The notes: generated from the sequence alone by a model not told the origin. A DNA stretch of 64,000 bases from an uncultured Brevundimonas sp. (GCF_937870815.1 NZ_CALMZS010000211.1:1-64000); one strand, 5' to 3'. Positions 49,324-57,751 are shown, numbered from the stretch's first letter. Program-made: numbers and translations.

Positions 49324-49685
49324 CCGAGGATATCGACGCCGCTGGACGGCTTGTGACCTTTCTTGACGAACATGGCTTGGCGGTTCGCGGAGCTCTGTGG
49401 CTATACGATAGCGATGCAGAGCGGTGGCGGTTCGTGATCGCATTTCGCGAGGCGCGTAAGGACGTTACGAGCTTCTATCTCGATGTCGCGAAGGCCACCT
49501 CGAAAGCAGCGCCCCATGACCTTCTCGACCTGTCCCGCGTGGACATCGTTGACCCGGACCGTTCCATCTTCACAGCCCTGAAGGGTGTGATCGGCGTCGA
49601 GGGAAACAGTCGGGTACGGTTCAGCAAGAACCGCATCAATGGCGTCTATCTCGAAGACGCCATGATCTACAGGCTTCCGGCTTGA
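49302..49685 (+). CDS. Hypothetical partner protein of the HEPN gene
   Basis: The 127-residue protein starts within the HEPN gene and ends 4 bp inside the MazG-like gene, so three genes are chained by overlaps. The visible parts are a helical N-terminus (LVAEDIDAAGRLVTFLDEHG), a beta-rich middle (GALWLYDSDAERWRFVIAFR) and a basic C-terminal part (SRVRFSKNRINGVYLEDAMI). I do not recognise it. By context it could be the antitoxin or regulator of the HEPN protein. Confidence 0.6.
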   Translation: MVENALVAEDIDAAGRLVTFLDEHGLAVRGALWLYDSDAERWRFVIAFREARKDVTSFYLDVAKATSKAAPHDLLDLSRVDIVDPDRSIFTALKGVIGVEGNSRVRFSKNRINGVYLEDAMIYRLPA

Positions 49686-50005
49686 GCCTGACACTCCTCG
49701 ATCTATCTACCTCCGTCCTGCGCATCTCCGACATCTATGCGGCCGAGCACGGCATCGAGCGCTCCGGCGACTGGGCCCTGCTGAAGGTGCAGGAGGAGCT
49801 GGGCGAGCTGACCGCCGAGCACCTGCGGATGAGCGGGCGGGCGCGGGGAACGGCCGACGCCGGCAGGCTGGGCGACGAGGCGGCGGACGTGCTGGGCATG
49901 CTGCTGATCTATTGCGACCGGGCCGGGATCGATCTTGAACAGGCCATGCAGCGGAAATGGCTGCATTGGCTGGAGCAGAAGCCCCCTCGCCAGCTTGACC
50001 TTTGA
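49682..50005 (+). CDS. MazG-like nucleotide pyrophosphohydrolase
   Basis: The 107-residue protein has the MazG-type helical pattern: LLKVQEELGELTAEHLRM (E-x2-E) and RLGDEAADVLGMLLIYCDRA (E-x2-D), the metal-binding residues for cleaving NTPs to NMP and pyrophosphate. Single-domain MazG-like proteins clean dNTP pools and occur in phages and defence loci. It sits between thyA and folA, both dTMP-pool genes, so a nucleotide role fits. Confidence 0.75.
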   Translation: MSLTLLDLSTSVLRISDIYAAEHGIERSGDWALLKVQEELGELTAEHLRMSGRARGTADAGRLGDEAADVLGMLLIYCDRAGIDLEQAMQRKWLHWLEQKPPRQLDL

Positions 50006-50043
50006 CGGGAGGTGTGTCCGGTTTCCTCAACCTTGGGGGAACT

Positions 50044-50811
50044 ATGGCAAAGCTACCGAAAAAATTCACCGACCGCGTCAGGGCGCGTCTCCGGAATTTC
50101 CAGACGATAGCTGTGGCACAGCGCTCGCGGGATGTTTCCGAGGCGGACACCGTCACGCTCGTGAAGGACATCCTCGCCGAGGTCTTTGGCTACGACAAAT
50201 ATGCTGAGCTCACGAGTGAGCATCTGATCCGGGGCACCTACTGCGACCTGGCCGTGCAAACTGATGGCGTGGTGCGCTTCCTCATCGAGGTCAAGTCGGC
50301 AGGTTCCACACTGAGCGAAGCCCACCTTCGGCAGGCCGTGAACTACGGAGCACACAAGGGGATTGAGTGGATCATTCTGACCAACGCCGTTGAGTGGCGC
50401 TTCTTCAAGGTGAAGTTTGCCCAGCCAATCGACTGGGATGAGGTTGTGCGTATCTGTCTGCCTGACATCAATCTTCGCTCTGAAGACGACATGGAGAAAC
50501 TGTTCCTGCTTGCGCGGGAGGGATTGGCCGCCGATGCGATCAGCGCCTTCCATCAGCAAAGTCAGCTATTCAACCCCTTCACCGTGGCTCAGATCGCCAT
50601 GTCAGAACCTGTGGTGGCCATCATCCGGCGGGAGCTTCGCAAGGCGTTCCCCGATCTGAAGATCGATGCCGAGACCATTGAGGACATGGTTCGCGCAAAT
50701 GTCATCAAGCGAGAACTCGTCGACGGCGACAAGGCCAGTGAAGCTAAAGATCTCTTGAGGAAGGCCGCGCAGAAGGTTCAAAGACTGGCGAAAAAGGCGG
50801 CTGCTGAGTAG
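50044..50811 (+). CDS. Solitary HsdR N-terminal-type nuclease domain protein
   Basis: The 255-residue protein matches the HSDR_N domain of type I restriction subunits: VKDILAEVFGYDKYAELTSE, then YCDLAV and FLIEVKSAG, which form a PD-(D/E)xK site, and LRQAVNYGAHKGIEWIILTN. No helicase motor, HsdM or HsdS is present. The C-terminal half is helical and Lys-rich. Stand-alone proteins of this type are widespread, and their role is not settled. Lower G+C than its neighbours suggests acquisition. Confidence 0.8.
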   Translation: MAKLPKKFTDRVRARLRNFQTIAVAQRSRDVSEADTVTLVKDILAEVFGYDKYAELTSEHLIRGTYCDLAVQTDGVVRFLIEVKSAGSTLSEAHLRQAVNYGAHKGIEWIILTNAVEWRFFKVKFAQPIDWDEVVRICLPDINLRSEDDMEKLFLLAREGLAADAISAFHQQSQLFNPFTVAQIAMSEPVVAIIRRELRKAFPDLKIDAETIEDMVRANVIKRELVDGDKASEAKDLLRKAAQKVQRLAKKAAAE

Positions 50812-50832
50812 GCTGACGCCGGAGCCGCGCCC

Positions 50833-51348
50833 ATGACCCTTCCCGCCCTCGCCCTCGTCGTCGCCCGGGCCCGCAACGGGGTGATCGGCAGGGACGGCGG
50901 CCTGCCGTGGCGGCTGCGCAGCGATCTGCAGCGGTTCAAGGCGGTGACCCTGGGCAAGCCCTGCATCATGGGGCGGCGCACGTGGGAGAGCCTGCCGCTG
51001 AAGCCGCTGCCGGGGCGGCTGAACCTGGTGCTGTCGAAGGACGAATCGTTCACGGCCAGGGGGGCGCTGGTCTGCACCACCCTGGACGAGGCGGTGGACA
51101 TCGCCCGCGAAACGGCGATGGACGACGGCGTCGACGAGATCTGCGTCATCGGCGGGACGGCGCTGTTCGACATGGCCCTGCCGCGGGCGAAGCGGCTGTA
51201 TCTGACCGAGGTCGAGGCGGAGCCGGAGGGCGACGCGGTGTTCCCGGCGTTCGACGAGGCGGGGTGGAAAGAGGTATCCTCCGAGGCCTTCCCGGCGGGC
51301 GAGAAGGACGACCACGATTTCGTCTTCCGGGTGCTGGAGAGGAAATGA
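50833..51348 (+). CDS. folA: Dihydrofolate reductase
   Basis: FolA reduces dihydrofolate, the by-product of ThyA, with NADPH. The 171-residue protein has ARNGVIGRDGGLPWRLRSDL with the active-site acid (RSDLQRFK), MGRRTWESLP and ICVIGGTALFD. The stop overlaps the YbjQ-like start (ATGA). Confidence 0.96.
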   Translation: MTLPALALVVARARNGVIGRDGGLPWRLRSDLQRFKAVTLGKPCIMGRRTWESLPLKPLPGRLNLVLSKDESFTARGALVCTTLDEAVDIARETAMDDGVDEICVIGGTALFDMALPRAKRLYLTEVEAEPEGDAVFPAFDEAGWKEVSSEAFPAGEKDDHDFVFRVLERK

Positions 51349-51671
51349 CCATGCTGATCGTGACCACCAACGACGCGCCGGGCCATCGGATCGTGCGGAC
51401 CCTGGGGCTGGTGCGGGGCATCACGGTGCGCTCGCGCAACCTCATCTCCGACGCCATCGGCGGGCTGCAGTCGATGCTGGGCGGCCGGGTCGGCGCCTAT
51501 GTCAAGCTGGCCGAGGCGTCGCGGGCCGAGGCCTATGACGAGCTGGTCTCCCATGCGCAGGCGATGGGGGCGAACGCGGTGATCGCCATGCGCTATGAGG
51601 CCAACGAGATCATGGAGGGGGTCACCGAGGTGCTGGCCTATGGCACGGCGGTGGTGATCGAACCGGACTGA
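51345..51671 (+). CDS. YbjQ/UPF0145 family protein
   Basis: The 108-residue protein has the YbjQ pattern: VTTNDAPGHRIVRTLGLVRG, TVRSRNLISDAIGGLQSMLG, and GANAVIAMRYEANEI near the end. The family forms pentameric rings and is often annotated as heavy-metal-binding. Its ATG overlaps the folA stop. Confidence 0.88.
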   Translation: MTMLIVTTNDAPGHRIVRTLGLVRGITVRSRNLISDAIGGLQSMLGGRVGAYVKLAEASRAEAYDELVSHAQAMGANAVIAMRYEANEIMEGVTEVLAYGTAVVIEPD

Positions 51672-51746
51672 GGTCCGTTTCCTTCCGGCGCGGCTTCGTG
51701 GCACTGTGGTGACGCGCCCGGACGACCGGGCGGTCGGGGGATTCGG

Positions 51747-52259
51747 ATGGGTGTTTTCAGCTGGCTGACCGGCAGCCGGCCGGCGCCCGCGGGCGTGGCG
51801 CGCGAGCCCGTGGCCGCGCTGCGCCGGCGGCTGCTGGGGCTGAGCCGCGACACGGCGCCGTGGATGGTCCGCGACGGCGGGCCCGAGGGCGTCGACCTGG
51901 TCGCCGAATGGAAGATCGTCGAGGCCGAATGGTACGAGATCTTCGCCAAGGCCGGCGTCCAGCGGGTGTTCAAGGTGCTGATGAGGTTCGACGAGGCGAA
52001 TGGCGTGGTGCGGTCGGCGGACCAGGAATGGTCGGTGGAATGGCGCGCCGGCGTCCCGGACCTGACGCTCGCCGCCTCCGGCTTCAAGGGGCAGAAGTGG
52101 GAGATGAGCTTCGAGAGCGTCCACGCCTTCCGCGAGGACGGATCCTGGGGCGAGGTCTACAGCTACAAATTCGACACCGGCGAGATCAAGGGGCCGCTCC
52201 ACAAGGCGGCGGCCGAGGGCGGCTGGGGCTGGAAGGGCGTGGCGTTCGGCAAGCTGTGA
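51747..52259 (+). CDS. Conserved hypothetical protein
   Basis: The 170-residue protein is mostly beta-rich after a short helical start, with aromatic-rich stretches (VAEWKIVEAEWYEIFAKAG, WSVEWRAGVPDLTLAASGF, GEVYSYKFDTGEIKGPL). There is no signal peptide or known motif. It ends one base before the mrp stop, convergently. I recognise no family. Confidence 0.65.
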   Translation: MGVFSWLTGSRPAPAGVAREPVAALRRRLLGLSRDTAPWMVRDGGPEGVDLVAEWKIVEAEWYEIFAKAGVQRVFKVLMRFDEANGVVRSADQEWSVEWRAGVPDLTLAASGFKGQKWEMSFESVHAFREDGSWGEVYSYKFDTGEIKGPLHKAAAEGGWGWKGVAFGKL

Positions 52260-52260
52260 G

Positions 52261-53337
52261 CTAGACGCCGAGGACATCCGCGACGCGGGCGGCGACGACG
52301 GCGAAGCGGCGGGCCGCCGCGCCGTCGGGGTCGGAGACGACCAGCGGAACGCCGGCGTCGCCCGCCTCGCGCAGGGCGGCGTCGAGCGGCAGGTCGCCGA
52401 GGAAGGGCACGCCGAGGCGTCCGGCCTCGGCCTCGGCGCCGCCCTGTCCGAAGATGTCGCCGGACATGTTCTCGATCAGGCCGAGGGTCGGAACCTCGAC
52501 CTTGCGGAACAGGGTGTGGGCCCGGCGGGCGTCGGCGAGGGCGACCTCCTGCGGCGTGGAGACGATCACCGCCCCGTCCAGCGGGGTCTTCTGGATCAGG
52601 GTCAGCTGGACGTCGCCGGTGCCCGGCGGCAGGTCGACGACCAGCACGTCGAGCGGCCGGTCCGCCGTGCCCCAGCGCGTCTGGGTCAGCATCTGGGTCA
52701 GGGCCTGGGAGGCCATCGGACCGCGCCAGACCATGGCGTCGTCGGCCCCGGTCAGCAGGCCGACCGACATCAGCCTGAGGCCGTGGGCGAGGTGCGGCTC
52801 CATCAGGCCGTCGCGGTATTCCGGCTTGCCGGAGACGCCGAGCATGGTCGGCAGGGAGGGGCCGTAGACGTCGGCGTCGAGCACTCCGACCGACAGGCCG
52901 CGCGCGGCGAGGGCGGCGGCGAGGTTGACGGCGACGGTGGACTTGCCGACCCCGCCCTTGCCCGAGGCGATGGCGAGGACGCGGCGGACATGGGCCGGGC
53001 GGTCGGTGGGGACCGGCGCCTTCGCCCGCGTCTGCTCGACGGCCTGGGGCGAGAGGGAGGCGGTGCGGCCGCGCCGGGTCGCGGGGGCCGCCTCGGCGGT
53101 GAGGACGACCGAGACGCGGGCCATGCCCGGGATGGCCTTCAGCGCGGCCTCGGCGGCGTCGCGGACCGGGGCGTAGAGGGCGGTGTCGCCGGCCGGGACC
53201 TCGATGACGAAGCCGGCGCGGACGCCGTCGGCGGCGACGGTCAGGCCCTGGACGAGGCCGGCGGCGGCCAGACCCCGCCCGCTCTTCGGGTCGATGACGG
53301 CGTCGAGGGCGGCGATGACGGTATCGCGGTCGGGCAT
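52261..53337 (-). CDS. mrp: Mrp/ApbC iron-sulphur cluster carrier ATPase
   Basis: Mrp carries and transfers Fe-S clusters. The 358-residue protein has an N-terminal MIP18-like domain (residues about 1-90) and a deviant Walker A, LAIASGKGGVGKSTVAVNLAA, then VLDADVYGPSLPTML, VVDLPPGTGDVQLTL and VSTPQEVALADARRAHTLFR. The cluster-binding CxxC seen in some homologues is not obvious. The ATG at 53337 is preferred, as the longer frame reads into the repeat at 53352. Confidence 0.92.
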   Translation of the reverse strand: MPDRDTVIAALDAVIDPKSGRGLAAAGLVQGLTVAADGVRAGFVIEVPAGDTALYAPVRDAAEAALKAIPGMARVSVVLTAEAAPATRRGRTASLSPQAVEQTRAKAPVPTDRPAHVRRVLAIASGKGGVGKSTVAVNLAAALAARGLSVGVLDADVYGPSLPTMLGVSGKPEYRDGLMEPHLAHGLRLMSVGLLTGADDAMVWRGPMASQALTQMLTQTRWGTADRPLDVLVVDLPPGTGDVQLTLIQKTPLDGAVIVSTPQEVALADARRAHTLFRKVEVPTLGLIENMSGDIFGQGGAEAEAGRLGVPFLGDLPLDAALREAGDAGVPLVVSDPDGAAARRFAVVAARVADVLGV

Positions 53338-53351
53338 CGGCGGTTCCGGTT

Positions 53352-53567
53352 CCCTCTCCCATTGGGAGAGGGCTTGAGCGCACGGCGCCGTCTTTGGCGT
53401 CGTTCTTGCGCGAAAGGGTGAGGGGCAGGATGGTTGGTAGTGTAGGCAGCAACCCACGTGACTGACGCAGCGATCGCTAACCGCCCGACGATGAAACCCC
53501 TCACCCTTTCGCGCAAGTCCGATCGCTCCGCTCCCGGGCGCTCAAGCCCTCTCCCTATGGGAGAGGG
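53352..53567. repeat. Inverted repeat pair with CCCTCTCCC hairpin ends between mrp and miaA
   Basis: Arms 53352-53429 and 53496-53567 are inverted, imperfect copies. Each starts with a hairpin (CCCTCTCCC-ATT-GGGAGAGGG or -TAT-) followed by CTTGAGCGC and, after a variable middle, CTTGCGCGAAAGGGTGAGGG. The element fills the whole mrp-miaA gap and contains the likely miaA start codon. Confidence 0.85.
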
Positions 53568-54450
53568 CGCGCTGATCACCCTGCTGGCCGGCCCGACCGC
53601 CTCGGGCAAGTCGGCGCTGGCGCTGGAGACGGCGGCGCGGACCGGGGCCGTGATCGTCAACGCCGACAGCCAGCAGCTGTACGCCGACCTGCGGGTGCTC
53701 AGCGCCCGGCCGTCGGCGGAGGAGGAGGCGCGGGCCGAGCACCGGCTGTACGGCGTGGCCGACGCCGCCGACGCCTGGTCGGCCGGACGCTGGAGCCGGG
53801 CCGTGGCGCCGGTGCTGGAGGACCTCGCGGCGGCGCGGCGGCCGGCGCTGCTGGTCGGCGGAACGGGATTGTATTTCATGGCCCTTACCAAAGGGTTGGC
53901 TGATATACCGGATGTTCCGATGGAGGTCCGCGAGGCGGCCGGCGCGCTGTACGACCGGCTCGGCGAAACGGCCTTCCGGTCGCGTCTGGCGCGGCTGGAC
54001 CCGGCGGCCGCGGCGCGGATCGAGGCCGGCGACCGGCAGCGGCTGACCCGCGCCATGGCGGTGGCGGAGCATACCGGGCGGGCGCTGAGCGACTGGACGG
54101 CGGAGACCACGCCGCTGCTGGCGCCGGGCTCATGGACCGGGCGGGTGGTCGAGCCGGACCGGGCGACCCTGTACGCCGCCTGCGACGCGCGGGTGGCGCG
54201 GATGGTCGAGGCCGGGGCGCTGGACGAGGTGCGGGGGCTGGTGGCGCGCGGGCTGGATCCCGCCCTGCCGGCGATGAAGGCGGTCGGGGTGCGCGAGTTC
54301 GCCGCCCATCTGGCCGGCGAGACCTCGCTGGCGGCGGCGGTCGAGGCGACCCGGCAGGCGACCCGCAACTACGCCAAGCGGCAGCTGACCTGGTTCCGCA
54401 ACCAGACGCCGGAGTGGGCGCGGCTCGGCGGCGGGGCGGGCCCCGGCTGA
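53557..54450 (+). CDS. miaA: tRNA dimethylallyltransferase
   Basis: MiaA adds a dimethylallyl group to A37 of tRNAs reading UNN codons. The 297-residue protein shows the P-loop [35 protein letters not shown], the DxxxxS-type [15 protein letters not shown] and the C-terminal [12 protein letters not shown] and [16 protein letters not shown]. The ATG at 53557 ([10 protein letters not shown]) is within the inverted repeat. A GTG at 53458 would add 33 repeat-encoded residues. The miaA leader has thus been replaced by the repeat. Confidence 0.92.
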   Translation: MGEGALITLLAGPTASGKSALALETAARTGAVIVNADSQQLYADLRVLSARPSAEEEARAEHRLYGVADAADAWSAGRWSRAVAPVLEDLAAARRPALLVGGTGLYFMALTKGLADIPDVPMEVREAAGALYDRLGETAFRSRLARLDPAAAARIEAGDRQRLTRAMAVAEHTGRALSDWTAETTPLLAPGSWTGRVVEPDRATLYAACDARVARMVEAGALDEVRGLVARGLDPALPAMKAVGVREFAAHLAGETSLAAAVEATRQATRNYAKRQLTWFRNQTPEWARLGGGAGPG

Positions 54451-54509
54451 CGGGCTGACAAGCCGGGCGATCCCGGCCAAGGTGACGCCAGACATCTCCG
54501 GAGAATCCC

Positions 54510-55004
54510 ATGTCCGCCACCGCCTTCGCCCTCGCCGCCGTTCTTCTCGCCCTCCCGGCCGGGCCGGGCCTGACCCAGCACGCTCATGACGCCGGGGCGC
54601 CCCCCGCCCGGCTCGCGCCGGCGGCCGGCGAGGCGGCGGCGGCGGTCGACGCCTTCCACGCCGCCCTGCGGACGGGCGACCGGGAGGCCGCCCTGGCCCT
54701 GCTGGCCGAGGACGCCCTGATCTTCGAGAGCGGCGGCGCGGAGCGGTCGCGGGCCGAATATGCGTCGCACCATCTGGAGTCCGACGCCGCCTTCGCCGCC
54801 GCGACCGAAGCCGCCCTGACGCGGCGCTCGGGCGACGCTTCCGGCGACGTGGCCTGGATCACCAGCGAGGGCCGGACGACCGGCGCCTTCAACGGACGGC
54901 CGGTGGACCGGCTCACCGCCGAGACCATGCTGCTGCGCCGCCACCCGGACGGCTGGCGCATCCACCACATCCACTGGTCGTCGCGCGCCGCGCCAGCCGC
55001 CTAG
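54510..55004 (+). CDS. Secreted SnoaL/NTF2-like (DUF4440-type) protein
   Basis: The 164-residue protein has a signal peptide (ALAAVLLALPAGPGLT) and a His/Ala-rich linker, followed by an NTF2-like fold: VDAFHAALRTGDREAALALL, EDALIFESGG, and the end strand WRIHHIHWSSR. Related proteins include ketosteroid-isomerase-like domains of unknown role. It overlaps copD convergently by 4 bp. The nearby copC/copD and the AHDAG/HIHW histidines hint at a copper context, but this is weak. Confidence 0.75.
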   Translation: MSATAFALAAVLLALPAGPGLTQHAHDAGAPPARLAPAAGEAAAAVDAFHAALRTGDREAALALLAEDALIFESGGAERSRAEYASHHLESDAAFAAATEAALTRRSGDASGDVAWITSEGRTTGAFNGRPVDRLTAETMLLRRHPDGWRIHHIHWSSRAAPAA

Positions 55005-55912
55005 AACGAGGCGGCGGGCGGGGCCGACAGGCCCATGGCGGCGACGAGGCCGAGAATCGCCAGCCCGAGGGCGAACTCCAGGCCCAGGGTCCGTCTGAGC
55101 CGGGCCAGACGGTCCGCGGAGGCGCCCCCGGCCCGCAGGCGCGGCGCGAGGCGGTAGCGATGCAGGGCGGCCAGCGCCAGCATGCCGGCCAGGGCGACCA
55201 GCTTGAGCGTCAGCAGCACGCCCCAGGGCGTCGACAGCAGGCCCGGCAGGGCGCGGGGTCCGGCCAGCACCCAGGCGTTGACCAGGCCCGACAGGACCAG
55301 CGCCGTCACCGCCACGGTTCCGACGCCCGCGAACCCGACGAGGGCGGCGGCGAGGCCGTCGACCGGCGCCGCCGGACCGCCGCGCCTCCCGGCCAGGGCG
55401 ACGAAGGCGGCCAGGGCGCCGATCCAGATCAGGGCGGCGACGGCGTGGACGATGTCGGCGGCGAGGTGGGGCCAGCGCCAGACCCCCTCGGTCGCCCCGG
55501 CGTGTCCGGTCCAGGCGAAGGAGGCGGCGATCAGCCCGGCGGGCAGGATCAGCCCGGGCCACAGGCGTCCGTCGGGGCGCAGCGCCAGGGTCAGCACGAG
55601 GGCGACGAGCGCCAGCGCGGCCCGGACCCCATAGGCGGCGCCGAGGGCGGTCCCGGTGGTCATGAGGCCGAGCGTTTCCGGCTTGAGCGCCTCGGCCATC
55701 GAGCCGGCCATGACGGCGGTCTGGGCGACGAAGGCGCCGAGCGTCGACACCAGCAGGACGGCGGCGGCGAGCCGGACCAGGGGTCTTGCCCAGGCGGACG
55801 GAACGCCGCCGAGGGCGGCGCGGCCGTAGATCATGAAGGCGGGCAGTCCGAGCACCATGGCCGCCGCGCCGTACTGGATCGCGCGAAGCCCGATCAGCAG
55901 GGCCTCGATCAT
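55001..55912 (-). CDS. copD: Copper resistance protein CopD
   Basis: The 303-residue inner-membrane protein has about eight membrane segments and the CopD features WTGHAGATEGVWRWPHLAAD and HAVAALIWIGALAAFVALAG (conserved histidine and tryptophan). It is thought to move copper inward together with CopC. It follows copC with a 1-bp gap. Confidence 0.9.
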   Translation of the reverse strand: MIEALLIGLRAIQYGAAAMVLGLPAFMIYGRAALGGVPSAWARPLVRLAAAVLLVSTLGAFVAQTAVMAGSMAEALKPETLGLMTTGTALGAAYGVRAALALVALVLTLALRPDGRLWPGLILPAGLIAASFAWTGHAGATEGVWRWPHLAADIVHAVAALIWIGALAAFVALAGRRGGPAAPVDGLAAALVGFAGVGTVAVTALVLSGLVNAWVLAGPRALPGLLSTPWGVLLTLKLVALAGMLALAALHRYRLAPRLRAGGASADRLARLRRTLGLEFALGLAILGLVAAMGLSAPPAASF

Positions 55913-55913
55913 G

Positions 55914-56273
55914 TCAGCGGACGGTGAAGCCGTAGGATCCCGTCATGCGGTGGCCGTCGCCGGAGGCGATCCGCCAGTTGACGGTCCAGGCGCCCGCCGC
56001 CAGGGGCCGGGACAGGCGGCCGGACAGGGTCTTGCCGTCCTCGCTGACGGTGGTGCGCACGGCGGCCTCCCGCCCGGAGGCGTCGACCAGGTCGAAGCCC
56101 GAAAAGGCCGGCACCATCCGTTCGCTGAAGGTCAGGGCGACGACCCCGGGCGAGGCGACGACGGCGCCGGCGGCCGGAGTCGAGCGGACCAGGCGGGCGT
56201 GCGCGAAAACGGCCGCCGCGGGGGCGGAGACGGCCACGATGACGGCGGCGGCGAGCAGACGGGAAGCGATCAT
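55914..56273 (-). CDS. copC: Copper resistance protein CopC
   Basis: The 119-residue periplasmic protein has a signal peptide ending FAHA, the copper-binding N-terminus HARLVRSTPAAG, the strand VALTFSERMVPAFSGFDLVD and the end WRIASGDGHRMTGSYGFTVR with the second histidine. The ATG at 56273 is chosen for the signal-peptide length. It forms a two-gene unit with copD. Confidence 0.92.
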   Translation of the reverse strand: MIASRLLAAAVIVAVSAPAAAVFAHARLVRSTPAAGAVVASPGVVALTFSERMVPAFSGFDLVDASGREAAVRTTVSEDGKTLSGRLSRPLAAGAWTVNWRIASGDGHRMTGSYGFTVR

Positions 56274-56361
56274 GGCTCTCCTGACAATGTTGGCGGCGGA
56301 TTGTCCAGCCCTCCGTAAACGCTCGCGGCGGCCGGGACGATCCCGACCGCCGCGGCGCCCC

Positions 56362-56390
56362 TTGGAAGCCCCGGCCGCATAGCCTATATT
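56362..56390 (+). promoter_or_regulatory. Promoter of ssrA
   Basis: TTGGAA (56362-56367) and TATATT (56385-56390) are spaced by 17 bp, a good housekeeping-type promoter. It would start RNA near 56397, where the tmRNA acceptor piece begins. Confidence 0.7.
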
Positions 56391-56396
56391 GGACAC

Positions 56397-56712
56397 GTCC
56401 GGGTTCGCCCGGACTATGGCGATAAACGCGCCTGTAATAAGCGGACCGGACCCGGGTGCGATTCCCGGCGGCTCCACCATTTCCTCCCGTGTATCGGCGG
56501 GCGGTGCGGGGCCGACTAGCATCGACGGACGTGTAAAGAGGACTGCCTTCGCCCGTCCTGGCCCACCGTATCGGGCCATTTTCTAACTGCGAACGATAAC
56601 TTCGCTGGAGAAGTCGCTCTCGCCGCGTAAGCGGTTCGGGTGATTTCGAACACTCAAGTCCCGGGGGTTCAGATCCCCGGGCGGGGCCTGTCGGGAGCCT
56701 GGCAACAGAATC
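56397..56712 (+). ncRNA. ssrA: tmRNA, permuted two-piece form
   Basis: The gene is circularly permuted, as in other alphaproteobacteria. The acceptor piece comes first (about 56397-56479, ending with the T arm GACCCGGGTGCGATTCCCGG and GGCTCCACCA). A 28-nt spacer follows, then the coding piece from GGGGCCG (56508) to about 56712. GGGGCCG pairs with CGGCTCC to form the acceptor stem. The tag frame at 56589-56630 encodes ANDNFAGEVALAA and a TAA stop. The final LAA is the ClpX-recognised end. Exact processing ends are estimated. The sspB gene lies 88 bp downstream. Confidence 0.93.
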
Positions 56713-56800
56713 CCGGCGCTTTCCCTTAGGTTTACCGTCTCGCCATCTTCCGCCGGCGCCGCCGCACGGCTAAACCCTCGACTGAAACGCCGAGGACCCG

Positions 56801-57283
56801 ATGGCCGACGAGACCCCGCCAGTCGACGAGATGCACTATGAGCAGCTGGCGCAGGACGCCCTGCGCGGCGTCATCCGCTCGGCGCTGGAGCGCGCCGCCC
56901 TGCCCGACGGCATTCCGGGGGCGCACCATTTCTACATCACCTTCAAGACCCGGGCGCCGGGCGTCAGCGTGCCGCCGGACGTGATGGCCAAATACCCCGA
57001 CGAGATGACGGTGGTGCTGCAGCATCAGTACTGGGACCTGAAGGTCGAGGCCGAGCGGTTCTCGGTGATGCTGAAATTCGGCGGCATGCCGAAGGTGCTG
57101 TCGATGCCCTATACGGCGGTGACGCGCTTCTACGACCCGTCGGTGCAGTTCCTGCTGCAGTTCGAGACGCCGGCCGTGGCCGAGTCCGTCGCCGGCGAGC
57201 CCGAGGCCGGGCCGGACACGCCGCCGCCGGCCGGCGACGACGGTCCGAAGGTGGTTTCGCTGGACCAGTTCCGGAAGAAATAG
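56801..57283 (+). CDS. sspB: SspB, alpha-type ClpXP adaptor for ssrA-tagged proteins
   Basis: The 160-residue protein matches alphaproteobacterial SspB: YEQLAQDALRGVIRSALERA, HHFYITFKTRAPGVSVPPDV, YPDEMTVVLQHQYWDLKVEA and FGGMPKVLSMPYTAVTRFYD. The acidic/Pro linker ends in the short ClpX-docking tail PKVVSLDQFRKK. It binds the ssrA tag and hands substrates to ClpXP. Its place directly after ssrA joins tag source and tag reader. Confidence 0.95.
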   Translation: MADETPPVDEMHYEQLAQDALRGVIRSALERAALPDGIPGAHHFYITFKTRAPGVSVPPDVMAKYPDEMTVVLQHQYWDLKVEAERFSVMLKFGGMPKVLSMPYTAVTRFYDPSVQFLLQFETPAVAESVAGEPEAGPDTPPPAGDDGPKVVSLDQFRKK

Positions 57284-57317
57284 GCCGGCCGACGGGCCGG
57301 GGTTCGGGAGGTGGAGC

Positions 57318-57746
57318 ATGCCCGTCGACGAGGGCGCCCGGGGCTGGACGCCGGCGGCCTGCCACTGCGGGACGGTGCGGCTGCGGGTGCGGCTGGGCGA
57401 CGGCCTGGCCGGCGCGCGGCGCTGCGACTGTTCGCTGTGCCGGATGCGCGGGGCGGTGGCGGTGACCGCCGGGCTGGACGGGGTCGAGGTGCTGCAGGGG
57501 GCGGAGGCGCTGACCGAGTACCGGTTCAACACCGGCGCGGCGCGGCATTTCTTCTGCTCGAAATGCGGCATCTACACCCACCACCGGCGGCGCTCGAACC
57601 CGGACGAATACGGGGTCAACGCGGCGTGCCTGGAAGGGGTGAGCCCGTTCGACTTCGCCGAGGTCCTGGTCAACGACGGGGTGAACCATCCGAGCGACGG
57701 CGGCGGCGGGGTGGTCGGGGTGTTGCGGTACGAGCGGCTGAAATAG
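57318..57746 (+). CDS. GFA family protein (CENP-V/GFA fold)
   Basis: The 142-residue protein carries the zinc motifs of the GFA fold: ACHCGTVRLRV, CDCSLCRMRGAV and FFCSKCGIYTHHRRRSNPDE. Members include glutathione-dependent formaldehyde-activating enzyme, but most have unknown substrates. Confidence 0.9.
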   Translation: MPVDEGARGWTPAACHCGTVRLRVRLGDGLAGARRCDCSLCRMRGAVAVTAGLDGVEVLQGAEALTEYRFNTGAARHFFCSKCGIYTHHRRRSNPDEYGVNAACLEGVSPFDFAEVLVNDGVNHPSDGGGGVVGVLRYERLK

Positions 57747-57751
57747 CCTGC

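Noticed and set aside
54132-54458. 108-codon plus-strand frame inside miaA
   Set aside because: It overlaps the conserved end of miaA in another frame and has Gly/Arg/Ala shadow composition.
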